The notes beneath the pieces are model-generated. The model did no database searches, had not been told where the DNA came from, and saw only the letters and a program-made list of their open reading frames with translations. Shown piece by piece: positions 53,242-62,188 of a stretch of DNA of 64,000 nt (positions are counted from its first letter, which is position 1; each line of letters starts with the position of its first letter). Origin of the DNA: Ferirhizobium litorale (GTDB taxonomy: Bacteria > Pseudomonadota > Alphaproteobacteria > Rhizobiales > Rhizobiaceae); the NCBI GenBank assembly GCA_030028905.1, contig JALDYZ010000011.1, forward strand, positions 1 to 64,000, in the 5' to 3' direction. A program made the position numbers and the translations under genes.

Positions 53242-53266
53242 TTTGTACGGCAACGGGAACCAGTCC

Positions 53267-54430
53267 TCACACCTTCAGCGGCTCGAGGATGGACACGTAG
53301 CTGGCGACGGCGCCGCCGCCCATGTTGAAGCATAGCCCGAGCTCCGGACGGCGGAGCTGCATTTCGCCCGCCTCGCCGACCAGTTGCCGCGCGGCGATGA
53401 CATGCATAGACACGCCTGTTGCGCCAATCGGATGGCCCTTTGCCTTCAGGCCCCCGGAGCAATTGATCGGCAGGCGGCCGGATTTCGTCGTCACTCCCTG
53501 CTTGACCAGCGCGGATGCCTCTCCGGGGCCGGCGAGGCCCATCGCCTCCATCACCATCAGTTCCGCAATGGTGAAGCAGTCGTGGACTTCGGCGAAGGAG
53601 ATGTCGTTGACCGTCACTCCGGCGCGTTTGTGGGCCCAGTGGAAGGCTCTCTCCGGCCCTTCCATTCTGGTCAGATCCTTAGCCGACAAGGGCAGAAGAT
53701 CGTTAATATGCGCGGTGCCGCGAAAGCCGACCGCCCGTCGGAAATCGCCGACCATCTCACTGCTGCAGAGCACCAGCGCCGCCGCACCATCTGACACGAG
53801 CGAGCAGTCGGTCTTCTTGAGCGGGGCAGCAATGACGGGATTCTTCTCCGAGGGATGCAGGCAGAATTCGAGATCGAGGGGGCGATGCATCTGGGCGAGC
53901 GGATTGTCGAGCGCATTTTCGTGGTTCTTGACCGCGATCCTCGCCATCGCCTCGGTCGGATCGCCATAGCGCGCGCCATACGCCTGTGCGAAGCGTGCGA
54001 AAATTTCCGGGAACGACAAGCCTGCCTCTTCCTTCTGGTAGCTCGCGGCGCCGAGGGCCCGGGTAACGTCGGCGTTGCCGAGGTGAGTCATCTTTTCGGC
54101 ACCGACAACGAGGGCGATCCGGGCTCGCCCCGATTCGATTGCATCAATTGCGGCGTAAACCGCCGCCGAACCTGAGGCACAGGCGTTTTCGAGCCGGGTT
54201 GCCGGCTTGAACCGCAAATGCGGATCTGCAGCGAGAACCATCGATGCGCAAAAGCCGTCAGGCACCATGCCGGCATTGAAATGGCCGAGAAAGACCGCAT
54301 CGACGTCACGGCCGACAACCCCGGCATCGCTCAGCGCTTCGCGCGCCGCTGCAGTGATGAGCTCTTCCAATGACAGGCTGTCCAGCCTGCCGAATTTGGT
54401 ATGGCCCCAACCCACAATCGCTACTGGCAT
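53267..54430 (-). CDS. Thiolase-family acyl-CoA acetyltransferase (SCP-x type)
   Basis: 387 aa. The nucleophilic Cys is in LENACASGSAA; the conserved His residues are in EVHDCF and KGHPIGATG; the late motif CFNMGGGAVASYV closes the active site. This subgroup lacks the usual C-terminal CxG box and resembles the nonspecific lipid-transfer thiolases. It could cleave branched or unusual beta-ketoacyl-CoA; the substrate is not clear. GGAGGAGG about nine bases upstream gives the start at 54430. Confidence 0.83.
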   Translation of the reverse strand: MPVAIVGWGHTKFGRLDSLSLEELITAAAREALSDAGVVGRDVDAVFLGHFNAGMVPDGFCASMVLAADPHLRFKPATRLENACASGSAAVYAAIDAIESGRARIALVVGAEKMTHLGNADVTRALGAASYQKEEAGLSFPEIFARFAQAYGARYGDPTEAMARIAVKNHENALDNPLAQMHRPLDLEFCLHPSEKNPVIAAPLKKTDCSLVSDGAAALVLCSSEMVGDFRRAVGFRGTAHINDLLPLSAKDLTRMEGPERAFHWAHKRAGVTVNDISFAEVHDCFTIAELMVMEAMGLAGPGEASALVKQGVTTKSGRLPINCSGGLKAKGHPIGATGVSMHVIAARQLVGEAGEMQLRRPELGLCFNMGGGAVASYVSILEPLKV

Positions 54431-54601
54431 GGTCGTGTATCCTCCTCCCAACGCATCCGTAGCGCCACCATAGCGCCGAGCGCCAAGCCGGCGCAACGAT
54501 GTGCATCGCGTGCAGAGATTGCAGCCGCGCGGTGCGGACCCGCAATCCGGCCGCGACAAGGCTATGCACCGTTTTCGACGAAAAACGGTGCATACGGACA
54601 A

Positions 54602-54629
54602 ACAAAAAGACCGGGGCGTTTTGCGCCCC
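54602..54629 (-). terminator. Terminator behind dnaJ
   Basis: CCGGGGCG and CGCCCCGG pair around a short loop; on the minus strand TCTTTTTG follows. It lies 48 bp behind the dnaJ stop codon. Confidence 0.85.
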
Positions 54630-54676
54630 GGCCTGATCATCTGGCCTCGTCATTCCGTCGCACCCGTGGAGCCCGC

Positions 54677-55798
54677 TCAGCCTTCGAAGAATTCCTTCAT
54701 CCGGGCGAAGAAGCCGGTCGATTCGGGATGGTTCTCCTTCGACGAGATCTGCTCGAACTCCTGGAGCAGTTCGCGCTGGCGCTTGGTAAGCTTCTGCGGC
54801 GTCTCGATCTGGATCTGGATATAGAGGTCGCCGGTCTGGTTCGAACGCAAGACCGGCATGCCCTTGCCTTTCAGGCGGAACTGCTTGCCGGCCTGCGTGC
54901 CCTCCGGAACCGAAACGCGCGACTTCGTGCCGTCGAGTGTCGCGACATCGAAGGTGCCGCCAAGGGCGGCCGTCGTCATCGAGATCGGCACCATGCAGTA
55001 GAGGTCTGCGCCGTCGCGCTGGAAGAATTCGTGCGGCTTCACGGACAGGAAGATATAGAGATCACCAGCCGGTCCACCGCGCGCTCCCGCCTCGCCTTCG
55101 CCCTGCAGGCGGATGCGAGTGCCATCCTCGATACCGGACGGGATGTTGACGGACAGCGAGCGTTCCTCGGTCACGCGACCCTGGCCATGGCATTTGGTGC
55201 AGGGATCGGTGATCGTCTGGCCGCGCCCGTGGCAGGTCGGACAGGTGCGCTCGACCGAGAAGAACCCTTGCGATGCGCGTACGCGGCCAGATCCCTGGCA
55301 GGTGGAGCAGGTCGTGGGCTTCGTGCCGGGCTTCGCGCCGCTGCCGGTGCAGGCGTCACAGGTGATCGAGGTCGGGACCCGGATCTGCGCCGTCTTGCCG
55401 GAGAAGGACTCTTCCAGCGTGATCTCCATGTTGTAGCGGAGATCGGCGCCACGCTCACGGCCCCCCGACGAACGCCGGCCACGTCCGCCCCCCATCATCT
55501 CGCCGAAGATATCCTCGAAGATGTCGGAGAAACCGCCCCCGCCGAAACCGCCGCCGTTGCCCATGCCACCATGCTCGAAGGCGGCATGGCCGAATCGATC
55601 GTAGGCCGCCCGCTTCTGCGGGTCCTTCAACGTTTCATAGGCTTCATTGATTTCCTTGAACTTGTGTTCAGCGGCCTTGTCGTCCGGATTCTTGTCCGGA
55701 TGATACTTCATCGCCAGCTTGCGAAAGGCGCTCTTCAGTTCCTTGTCGTCAGCGCTCTTGCCAACGCCCAGAGTTTCGTAAAAATCAGCTTTCGCCAT
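54677..55798 (-). CDS. dnaJ: Chaperone DnaJ (Hsp40)
   Basis: 373 aa, complete. The J domain has the HPD triplet in MKYHPDKN, followed by a Gly/Phe-rich linker. The zinc part has four CxxCxGxG repeats ([32 protein letters not shown]), followed by the substrate-binding domain. It delivers clients to DnaK and stimulates its ATPase. It follows dnaK by 81 bp across a hairpin and ends at a terminator. Confidence 0.97.
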   Translation of the reverse strand: MAKADFYETLGVGKSADDKELKSAFRKLAMKYHPDKNPDDKAAEHKFKEINEAYETLKDPQKRAAYDRFGHAAFEHGGMGNGGGFGGGGFSDIFEDIFGEMMGGGRGRRSSGGRERGADLRYNMEITLEESFSGKTAQIRVPTSITCDACTGSGAKPGTKPTTCSTCQGSGRVRASQGFFSVERTCPTCHGRGQTITDPCTKCHGQGRVTEERSLSVNIPSGIEDGTRIRLQGEGEAGARGGPAGDLYIFLSVKPHEFFQRDGADLYCMVPISMTTAALGGTFDVATLDGTKSRVSVPEGTQAGKQFRLKGKGMPVLRSNQTGDLYIQIQIETPQKLTKRQRELLQEFEQISSKENHPESTGFFARMKEFFEG

Positions 55799-55822
55799 AC
55801 AGGATCAGACCCCGCAAAATGT

Positions 55823-55847
55823 ATCCGGCTGCATGTTGCAGCCGGAT
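55823..55847 (-). other. Intercistronic hairpin between dnaK and dnaJ
   Basis: ATCCGGCTGC and GCAGCCGGAT form a perfect 10-bp stem with loop ATGTT and no U-tract. It probably stabilises the dnaK mRNA end or reduces read-through into dnaJ; this is inferred from position. Confidence 0.6.
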
Positions 55848-55879
55848 GTCAATATGTCTAGCCCTCAGGCCCCAAAACC

Positions 55880-57793
55880 TTAAGCGGAACGCTTGCGATC
55901 GTCGTCGTCGTTGATTTCCTCGTAATCGGCATCAACAACCTTCTCATCGCCCGCATCTGCTTCCGCGGAAGCGCCTTCGGCCTGTTGGGTCTCGTAGATG
56001 GCCTGACCGAGCTTCATGGACACTTCCATGAGGGTCTGGGTCTTGGCCTTGATATCCTCGGCGTCCGGTTCGGAAGCTTCGGATGCAGTCTTCAGTGCCG
56101 CAATCGCGTCGGTGATGGCATTGCGATCGGCTTCGCTGACCTTTTCGCCGTATTCACCGAGCGACTTTTCGGTGGAGTGGATCAGGCTTTCCGCCTGGTT
56201 CTTGGCTTCCACCGTCTCACGACGCTTCTTGTCCTCGGCAGCGTGCGACTCGGCATCCTTGACCATCTTCTCGATGTCGGCATCCGACAATCCACCGGAC
56301 GCCTGGATACGGATCTGCTGTTCCTTGCCGGTGCCCTTGTCCTTGGCCGATACCTGCACGATACCGTTGGCGTCGATGTCGAAGGTTACCTCGATCTGCG
56401 GCACGCCGCGCGGTGCCGGCGGCAGGCCGACGAGGTCGAACTGGCCGAGCAGCTTGTTGTCGGCAGCCATTTCGCGCTCACCCTGCGAAACACGGATCGT
56501 CACGGCCGACTGGTTGTCCTCGGCGGTCGAGAAGGTCTGCGACTTCTTCGTCGGGATCGTCGTGTTGCGGTCGATCAGACGGGTGAAGACACCACCCAGG
56601 GTCTCGATGCCGAGCGACAGCGGGGTTACGTCGAGGAGCAGGACGTCCTTGACGTCGCCCTGCAGGACGCCGGCCTGGATGGCCGCGCCCATGGCGACGA
56701 CTTCATCCGGGTTGACCCCCTTGTGCGGGTCCTTGCCGAACAGCTGCTTGACGACTTCCTGGACCTTCGGCATGCGGCTCTGGCCGCCGACGAGAACCAC
56801 CTCATCGATTTCACCAGCGGTGACGCCGGCATCCTTGAGCGCTGCCTTGCACGGAGCGACGGTGCGCTGGATCAGCTCGTCGACCAGGCTTTCGAACTTG
56901 GCGCGGGTCAGCTTCATCGTCAGATGCTTCGGCCCCGAAGCGTCGGCAGTGATGAACGGCAGGTTGATTTCGGTCTGCTGCGAGGAGGACAGCTCGATCT
57001 TCGCCTTCTCGGCAGCTTCCTTGAGGCGCTGCAGGGCCAGCTTGTCGTTCTTGAGGTCGATGCCCTGGTCCTTCTTGAACTCGGCTGCGAGGTATTCGAC
57101 CAGACGCATGTCAAAGTCTTCACCGCCGAGGAAGGTGTCGCCGTTCGTCGACTTCACTTCGAAGACGCCGTCGCCGATCTCCAGGATCGAGATGTCGAAG
57201 GTACCGCCACCAAGGTCGTAGACGGCGATGGTCTTGCCTTCCTTCTTGTCGAGGCCGTAGGCGAGCGCGGCAGCGGTCGGCTCATTGATGATGCGCAGCA
57301 CTTCAAGGCCGGCGATCTTGCCGGCGTCCTTGGTGGCCTGACGCTGGGCGTCGTTGAAGTAGGCGGGAACGGTGATGACGGCCTTTTCGACCTTTTCGCC
57401 GAGATAGGATTCGGCCGTTTCCTTCATCTTCTGAAGGATCATGGCGGAGATCTGCGAAGGGGAATAGCCCTTGCCATTGGCTTCGACCCAGGCGTCGCCA
57501 TTGTCGCCCTTGATGATCTTGTAGGGAACGAGGTGCTTGTCCTTCTCGACGGTCGGATCTTCGTAGCGGCGGCCGATCAGGCGCTTGACAGCGAAGAGCG
57601 TGTTCGTCGGGTTGGTGACCGCCTGGCGTTTCGCCGGCTGGCCAACAAGGCGCTCGCCATCGTCGGTGAAGGCAACCATCGACGGGGTGGTGCGCGCACC
57701 CTCGGCATTTTCAATGACTTTCACATCCTTGCCATCCATGACGGCGACGCAGGAGTTTGTCGTACCAAGGTCAATACCAATTACTTTTGCCAT
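55880..57793 (-). CDS. dnaK: Chaperone DnaK (Hsp70)
   Basis: 637 aa, full length. The nucleotide-binding domain starts [20 protein letters not shown] and has [14 protein letters not shown] and [13 protein letters not shown]. The linker [15 protein letters not shown] leads to the substrate-binding domain and a lid ending in the acidic [10 protein letters not shown]. The start at 57793 has AAGGAGAG about eight bases upstream. A sigma-32-type promoter lies 110-140 bp upstream. Confidence 0.98.
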   Translation of the reverse strand: MAKVIGIDLGTTNSCVAVMDGKDVKVIENAEGARTTPSMVAFTDDGERLVGQPAKRQAVTNPTNTLFAVKRLIGRRYEDPTVEKDKHLVPYKIIKGDNGDAWVEANGKGYSPSQISAMILQKMKETAESYLGEKVEKAVITVPAYFNDAQRQATKDAGKIAGLEVLRIINEPTAAALAYGLDKKEGKTIAVYDLGGGTFDISILEIGDGVFEVKSTNGDTFLGGEDFDMRLVEYLAAEFKKDQGIDLKNDKLALQRLKEAAEKAKIELSSSQQTEINLPFITADASGPKHLTMKLTRAKFESLVDELIQRTVAPCKAALKDAGVTAGEIDEVVLVGGQSRMPKVQEVVKQLFGKDPHKGVNPDEVVAMGAAIQAGVLQGDVKDVLLLDVTPLSLGIETLGGVFTRLIDRNTTIPTKKSQTFSTAEDNQSAVTIRVSQGEREMAADNKLLGQFDLVGLPPAPRGVPQIEVTFDIDANGIVQVSAKDKGTGKEQQIRIQASGGLSDADIEKMVKDAESHAAEDKKRRETVEAKNQAESLIHSTEKSLGEYGEKVSEADRNAITDAIAALKTASEASEPDAEDIKAKTQTLMEVSMKLGQAIYETQQAEGASAEADAGDEKVVDADYEEINDDDDRKRSA

Positions 57794-57902
57794 GTCATTC
57801 TCTCCTTGAAGCAAGCTGTCGAAACCCCGGCAGGCATTCCGTTGACAGCCCCTAACGGGATGGTCTTTGGGATAACGCAGTCGTGAACCGCGGTGATGTC
57901 GC

Positions 57903-57933
57903 GTATATAAGTAGCGGTTTCGCGGACTGCAAG
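57903..57933 (-). promoter_or_regulatory. Heat-shock (sigma-32) promoter of dnaK
   Basis: On the minus strand CTTG (57930-57933) is followed after 18 bases by CTTATATAC (57903-57911). This agrees with the alphaproteobacterial RpoH promoter CTTG-N17/18-CYTATNT. The position, 110 bp before the dnaK start, gives a leader of about 100 nt. Confidence 0.7.
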
Positions 57934-58040
57934 GCACGAGATCGGCAAGGAAATGGCGAAAAACGAGCGCACCGAGGGGCAAACGTAAAAAACTATTCCC
58001 GTCGCCCTCACCAGCCCAGTCACAACATGCCTGCGGCGCC

Positions 58041-60344
58041 TCACTGGCCCATGATGATGTCGAGTAGAGTCGTCCTCTTGCGGACGGGCGGCTGTGCCCC
58101 GACGTCGGCCGGCGGCACGAGCCCCGGATCCAGTGAATAGTCGTCCTGCGTCTGGTTTTCCGGCTGGCCCACATTGGTTCCCGAAGATCCAGCCGGCGAC
58201 ATCGGCGCTTCGCCGGCAGCTTGCGGATATCGCTCGGCGTCCAATACATCCCCGGGGATGATACCGCCAACGGAAGCCTGAGGAACCGAGGCAGGATCGC
58301 CCCAAGGCAGCGTCTCGTCGACAACCCGGCCACCGCCGAAGATCGGCGCCGGCGACAGCCCCTTGTGCGCGGCGCTCATAAAGTCGTGCCATGCGACCGC
58401 CGGCAGCCCGCCACCCGTGACCTTTTTCATGAATTTGCCGTCGTCATTGCCGAACCAGACGCCCGTGGTCAGATTGGAGGTGAAGCCGACGAAAAGCGCA
58501 TCACGGAACGACTGCGTCGTGCCGGTCTTGCCCGCCACCTGCCAGCCGGACAGCCGCGCCTTCTTGCCGGTCCCTGACGAGACGACCTGCGTCATCATGG
58601 CGTTCATGTTGGTGACGATCGCCTCGCTCAACACCCGCGGCGGACTGTCGTAGGTATTTTCGTAGAGCACCTTGCCTTCGGCCGTCGAGACGCGGCGGAT
58701 GACATGCGGCGTCGCCTTGTAGCCACCATTCATGAAGGGCGCGTAGGAAGCGGTAAGCTCCATCAGCGAGACCTCGGACGTGCCGAGCGCCAGGGAGGCG
58801 TTGGCCTGGAGCTCGGATTCGATGCCGAGGCGATGGGCAAGCTTGGCGACCTGGTCCGGCCCCACTTCCATCACGAGCTGCGCGGCAATGGTGTTCAGCG
58901 ACTCGGCCAGTGCCGCGCTCAGCGTGACATTGCCGCGATATTTCTGGTCGTAGTTTTCGGGTGTCCACTTGCCGATCCGCACCGGTGCGTCCGCCCGTAC
59001 CGAGCCCGGGCTGAGCCCCATTTCGAGCGCCGCCGCATAGACGAAGGGCTTGAAGGCAGAGCCCGGCTGACGTTTCGCCTTGACTGCGCGATTGAACTGG
59101 CTTTCGGCATAGTCCTTGCCGCCGACGAGCGCTCGTATGGCGCCGGTCCCGTCGATCGACACCAGCGCCGCCTGCGATGCGTTGAGCTTCGCGCCGTCGC
59201 CTTGCAGGGCGGAGACGATTGCCTTTTCGGCCGCAGACTCGAGGCCGGGATCGATCGTCGTGTCGATCACCAGGTCTTCCTTCACATCGCCTACCAGGCT
59301 CGGGAGCTCGTCCATCACCATGTCGGCAACATAGTGGCCCGCCCCCGACCAATAGCTCTTGGCTTCCGCGGGCGGCTGCGACATCGCCGTCTTGATTTCG
59401 CTTTCGGTAACGAAGCCTTCCTCGCGCATGGCGCCGAGCACCACCTGGGCGCGCGCTTCGGCCGCTTGCGGGTCGCGCGCCGGCGAAAGCCTCGACGGCG
59501 CTTTCAGAAGACCAGCAAGCAGAGCCGCCTCACCGAGGTTCACGTCGCGCGCGGATTTATGGAAATAGCGCCGAGATGCCGCTTCGACCCCATAGGCATT
59601 CGATCCGAAGAACACCCGGTTCAGATACATGGCGAGAATCTGGTCCTTGGTGAACTTGTGTTCCAGCCACAGCGCCAGAAGCACCTCCTGCACCTTTCGC
59701 TCGAGTGTGCGCTCCGGCGACAGGAAGAGATTCTTTGCAAGCTGCTGGGTCAGCGTCGAGCCGCCCTGCACCATGCGGCCGGTGGTGACGTTGGTGACCA
59801 TCGCGCGGGCGAGACCAAGCGGATCGACGCCGAAATGCGAATAGAACCGCCGGTCCTCGATGGCAATCACCGCCTGCGGAATGTAGGGCGACATGTTTTC
59901 GAGCGAGAGGGCTTCACCGCCAGTGCCACCCCGATTGGCGATCACCGTGCCGTCGACCGCCGTGATCTTGACGTTCGGCGGCCGATCCGGGATAGCCCAG
60001 GTGCTGGCACTGGGCATGCGGGCACCATAGTAGAGCACCAGTCCGCCGACGCCGATCCCGACCCATATACCGAGCACGATGCACCAGTAGACGGCAAAGC
60101 GGATGAGCGCGAAGAGACCGATACCGCGCTTCTTCTGGCGGCGCGACCTCGATTGCTTCGACGCTTGTTTCGATTTTTCCCGACTTGTTGGTTTTTCCTG
60201 CTTGCGTGCCTTCGAGCCAGTCTTGCTCACACCCCCGCCGGCGACACGGTCGCTCGCGTCCAGGCGCAAATCGTCGTCATCCTCGCCGTCGCTGCCGACA
60301 AAAGAGGGCTCAATTCTTTGATGTGACCTGTTCCTGCCTGCCAT
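58041..60344 (-). CDS. Class A penicillin-binding protein (bifunctional, PBP1-type)
   Basis: 767 aa. A basic, Ser/Lys-rich cytoplasmic tail of about 75 residues precedes one membrane helix ([20 protein letters not shown]). The GT51 glycosyltransferase part has [13 protein letters not shown] and [20 protein letters not shown]. The transpeptidase part has the SxxK box [12 protein letters not shown] in [10 protein letters not shown] and KTGTTQSF. It polymerises and cross-links peptidoglycan outside the inner membrane. It lies upstream of dnaK on the same strand with 247 bp between. Confidence 0.93.
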   Translation of the reverse strand: MAGRNRSHQRIEPSFVGSDGEDDDDLRLDASDRVAGGGVSKTGSKARKQEKPTSREKSKQASKQSRSRRQKKRGIGLFALIRFAVYWCIVLGIWVGIGVGGLVLYYGARMPSASTWAIPDRPPNVKITAVDGTVIANRGGTGGEALSLENMSPYIPQAVIAIEDRRFYSHFGVDPLGLARAMVTNVTTGRMVQGGSTLTQQLAKNLFLSPERTLERKVQEVLLALWLEHKFTKDQILAMYLNRVFFGSNAYGVEAASRRYFHKSARDVNLGEAALLAGLLKAPSRLSPARDPQAAEARAQVVLGAMREEGFVTESEIKTAMSQPPAEAKSYWSGAGHYVADMVMDELPSLVGDVKEDLVIDTTIDPGLESAAEKAIVSALQGDGAKLNASQAALVSIDGTGAIRALVGGKDYAESQFNRAVKAKRQPGSAFKPFVYAAALEMGLSPGSVRADAPVRIGKWTPENYDQKYRGNVTLSAALAESLNTIAAQLVMEVGPDQVAKLAHRLGIESELQANASLALGTSEVSLMELTASYAPFMNGGYKATPHVIRRVSTAEGKVLYENTYDSPPRVLSEAIVTNMNAMMTQVVSSGTGKKARLSGWQVAGKTGTTQSFRDALFVGFTSNLTTGVWFGNDDGKFMKKVTGGGLPAVAWHDFMSAAHKGLSPAPIFGGGRVVDETLPWGDPASVPQASVGGIIPGDVLDAERYPQAAGEAPMSPAGSSGTNVGQPENQTQDDYSLDPGLVPPADVGAQPPVRKRTTLLDIIMGQ

Positions 60345-60663
60345 CCGGACCGGTTGTTCCTCATTATGCCGGGCACCATTGTTCCCGAAAGCCGCATTCC
60401 GCTTTTCGAAACATCCTGCTCGGCTTCAACGCGAGACTATTTGCCCTGGCCATTTTCCGCATTCCCGACACGCAGGAAGGCTGCAGTTCCCGACCTGCCA
60501 TCGCCGCGAAATGGAGACCAGCCCGTCCACGCCTTCGATGCGCTGCGTTGAACTGTAAATGCGGCGATTTAAGGGGAAGTTAAGAATGAGTAAATAAAAT
60601 ATTTATAGTCTTCAGTGGTTTGCTCGTCATCGATCGCCCAGCGGCCGGTCCCAGATCGGCGCA
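60345..60663. other. Intergenic region before the penicillin-binding protein gene
   Basis: 319 bp. The left half is GC-rich and the last 90 bp (60560-60650) are AT-rich, with TAAATAAAATATTTATAG near 60592. It probably holds the promoter for the penicillin-binding protein gene, but no clear -35/-10 pair is seen. No gene was found. Confidence 0.35.
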
Positions 60664-60996
60664 TCAGAAACCGAGGGGCGGCGCGTAGAAGCATCTTACC
60701 GTGTCTTCGTTTGGAAACAGGCAGAGATGATAGGAGCCATCCGGCGAACGCATGGCGCGCGAGGGCGGCACGACAAAGATGTGCGGGCGCGTGACGAGCC
60801 TGTGGTCGCCGGGCGATAGCACAACGCGATAGCCCTCATGAATAAGGCTGACCGTCTGGTTCGAGATCATTTGGCAATCGCCTGTCCTGCCGTCACCATT
60901 GCAGCAGTACCGGTCATAGTGAAATCCGGATGGCATCTCGTGCGCGATTGCTGCCGTTGCCCAGAGCGAGGCAATTGCAAAGACGAACTTTCCCAT
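60664..60996 (-). CDS. Small exported Cys-rich protein (paralogue of the one at 6.0 kb)
   Basis: 110 aa. The signal peptide (MGKFVFAIASLWATAAIA) is cut near AIA-HEM. The mature part has YCCNGDGRTGDCQ, VVLSPGDHRLVTRPHIFVVP, YHLCLFP and VRCFYAPPLGF. All five Cys and the PGDH-LVT core match the protein at 6001-6345. The start at 60996 has GAGGT six bases upstream. It is presumably periplasmic with disulphides; no function is known to me. Confidence 0.75.
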   Translation of the reverse strand: MGKFVFAIASLWATAAIAHEMPSGFHYDRYCCNGDGRTGDCQMISNQTVSLIHEGYRVVLSPGDHRLVTRPHIFVVPPSRAMRSPDGSYHLCLFPNEDTVRCFYAPPLGF

Positions 60997-61154
60997 TGGC
61001 AACCTCACATCCTTCAAGGGGCGGACCGGCGCGACGCGCCGGATGCATCCACAACAAGAAGAAGATGAGGAACAGCTATGGCAAATGTGAGGATGGGTAG
61101 GCAGGCCGAGTGAGCCCTGTCCAAGTCGTCACGGAAAAGTGATTTACCCAGGTA

Positions 61155-61613
61155 CTACTGGCAGACATCAACCCATTGGGCCGAAACCAGACCCGCCATG
61201 CGTTCCGGATCGATTCGGACCGCCGAATTCGTTGCACCCGCCGCCGGCACGACCTCGTCGTAGGCGCGTAGCGACACGTCGCAATAGATAGGCAATTGCA
61301 ACGGCAGACCAAACGGGCACACACCACCCACCGGGTGGGTGGTCAGATCCAATACCTGTGCCGAATCAAGCATGCGCGGCTTGCCGCCAAAGGTGTCCTT
61401 GGCCTTTCGATTGTCCAACCGTTTGGTGCCGGCCATGACCACGAGCAGAGCATCTTCACCGACCTTGAGACAGATCGTCTTGGCGATCTGCTCCGGTTGG
61501 ACGCCGTGCGCCTCGGCTGCGAGCGTCACGGTCGCCGAACTCTCTTCGGTCTCGATGATGTCGATGTCAGGGGCATGCGCCGCGAAGTAGGCGCGAACAG
61601 ATTCAAGGCTCAT
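61155..61613 (-). CDS. YbaK/ProX-type aminoacyl-tRNA deacylase
   Basis: 152 aa. The family stretch ESVRAYFAAHAPDIDIIETE, the catalytic-Lys region QIAKTICLKVGEDALLVVMA and the substrate loop HPVGGVCPFGLP are present. These proteins hydrolyse mischarged tRNA such as Cys-tRNA-Pro or Ala-tRNA-Pro. The start at 61613 is chosen by homology; the frame is open 22 codons upstream and no strong ribosome site is visible. Confidence 0.83.
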   Translation of the reverse strand: MSLESVRAYFAAHAPDIDIIETEESSATVTLAAEAHGVQPEQIAKTICLKVGEDALLVVMAGTKRLDNRKAKDTFGGKPRMLDSAQVLDLTTHPVGGVCPFGLPLQLPIYCDVSLRAYDEVVPAAGATNSAVRIDPERMAGLVSAQWVDVCQ

Positions 61614-61735
61614 GAGCCAACCATAGTCGACCCGAATCGCCTTTCGCAATGCCCAACTTAAGCTATGCAAAATGCGCATTGCTGCATCGCAATAATGTGA
61701 CTGTTTTTTAAGCGTTGAACCTTTATATCTAAATC

Positions 61736-61853
61736 ATCGAAGCGACGCACTCCTCCTCCCAGCGTCCTTCGATTGGACTGGCAACACTTCTCCTCCCAGT
61801 TGTCAGTCAGGCTTAAGAGCCCGGTGCACCTCCTCCCGCGCCGGGCTCTTTCC
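61736..61853 (+). ncRNA. Alpha-r14/NfeR1-type small RNA with three anti-SD loops
   Basis: Three consecutive stem-loops present nearly the same CU-rich loop. Stem 1 is TCGAAGCGACGC with GCGTCCTTCGA (one bulge), loop ACTCCTCCTCCCA. Stem 2 is GACTGGCAAC with GTTGTCAGTC, loop ACTTCTCCTCCCA. Stem 3 is AGAGCCCGGTGC with GCCGGGCTCT, loop ACCTCCTCCCGC; it is followed by TTTCC and doubles as the terminator. CTCCTCCC is complementary to ribosome binding sites. This is the layout I know for the rhizobial alpha-r14 family (Smr14C/NfeR1), an Hfq-independent regulator tied to osmotic adaptation. An AT-rich promoter zone (TTATATCTAAAT) precedes it. Confidence 0.75.
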
Positions 61854-62027
61854 ATTTCGGGCCGCAGCCTTGACATCTCTGCGCACCATCCACACATATG
61901 GATCAACATGAGGATGACCGGCGAAGATCGGGCTTGACGATTTGTTAACCATTCGTCGCCACTATGATTTCACGGATGCGCTGCGCCAACGCGTTCTGCC
62001 AAGCAGACCGACATGCGGAGCAACTTC

Positions 62028-62081
62028 ATGGATTCATTTCCGCCCTTGACCACGGATGTACTGGCACTGGCGTCGAAATGA
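62028..62081 (+). CDS. Candidate 17-aa microprotein or leader peptide
   Basis: A 17-codon ORF (MDSFPPLTTDVLALASK) with GGAG seven bases upstream and a strong terminator starting 10 bp behind its stop. A CtrA half-site TTAACCAT is at 61945-61952 and a TATGAT -10-like box at 61963-61968. The spacing of ribosome site, ORF and terminator suggests a short independent transcript. No family is recognised. An alternative is a non-coding RNA in which the ORF is accidental. Confidence 0.4.
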   Translation: MDSFPPLTTDVLALASK

Positions 62082-62090
62082 GTTGGGAAA

Positions 62091-62113
62091 GGTCGGGCTT
62101 GCCCGGCCTTTTT
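62091..62113 (+). terminator. Rho-independent terminator of the short 62-kb transcript
   Basis: GGTCGGGC, loop TT, GCCCGGCC, followed by five T. It reads on the plus strand, where the only upstream unit is the 17-codon ORF. Confidence 0.88.
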
Positions 62114-62139
62114 GCTTTTCTTGCCCTTAAGAGCGCCGA

Positions 62140-62171
62140 AAGGCCCGCTCCGGCATCCGAGAGCGGGCCTT
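62140..62171 (-). terminator. Terminator behind the M20 peptidase gene
   Basis: AAGGCCCGCTC and GAGCGGGCCTT form a perfect 11-bp stem. On the minus strand TTTCGG follows the stem. It lies 18 bp behind the peptidase stop codon and may also act on the plus strand. Confidence 0.75.
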
Positions 62172-62188
62172 GAATCATGCCGAACGGC

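Noticed and set aside
55985-57886. A 633-codon plus-strand open frame opposite dnaK
   Set aside because: dnaK is unmistakable; the reverse frame has no recognisable motif and extends through the dnaK start.
58704-60326. A 540-codon plus-strand open frame opposite the penicillin-binding protein
   Set aside because: It is antisense to a complete class A PBP with all catalytic boxes; it is Arg-rich and His-rich without domain signature.
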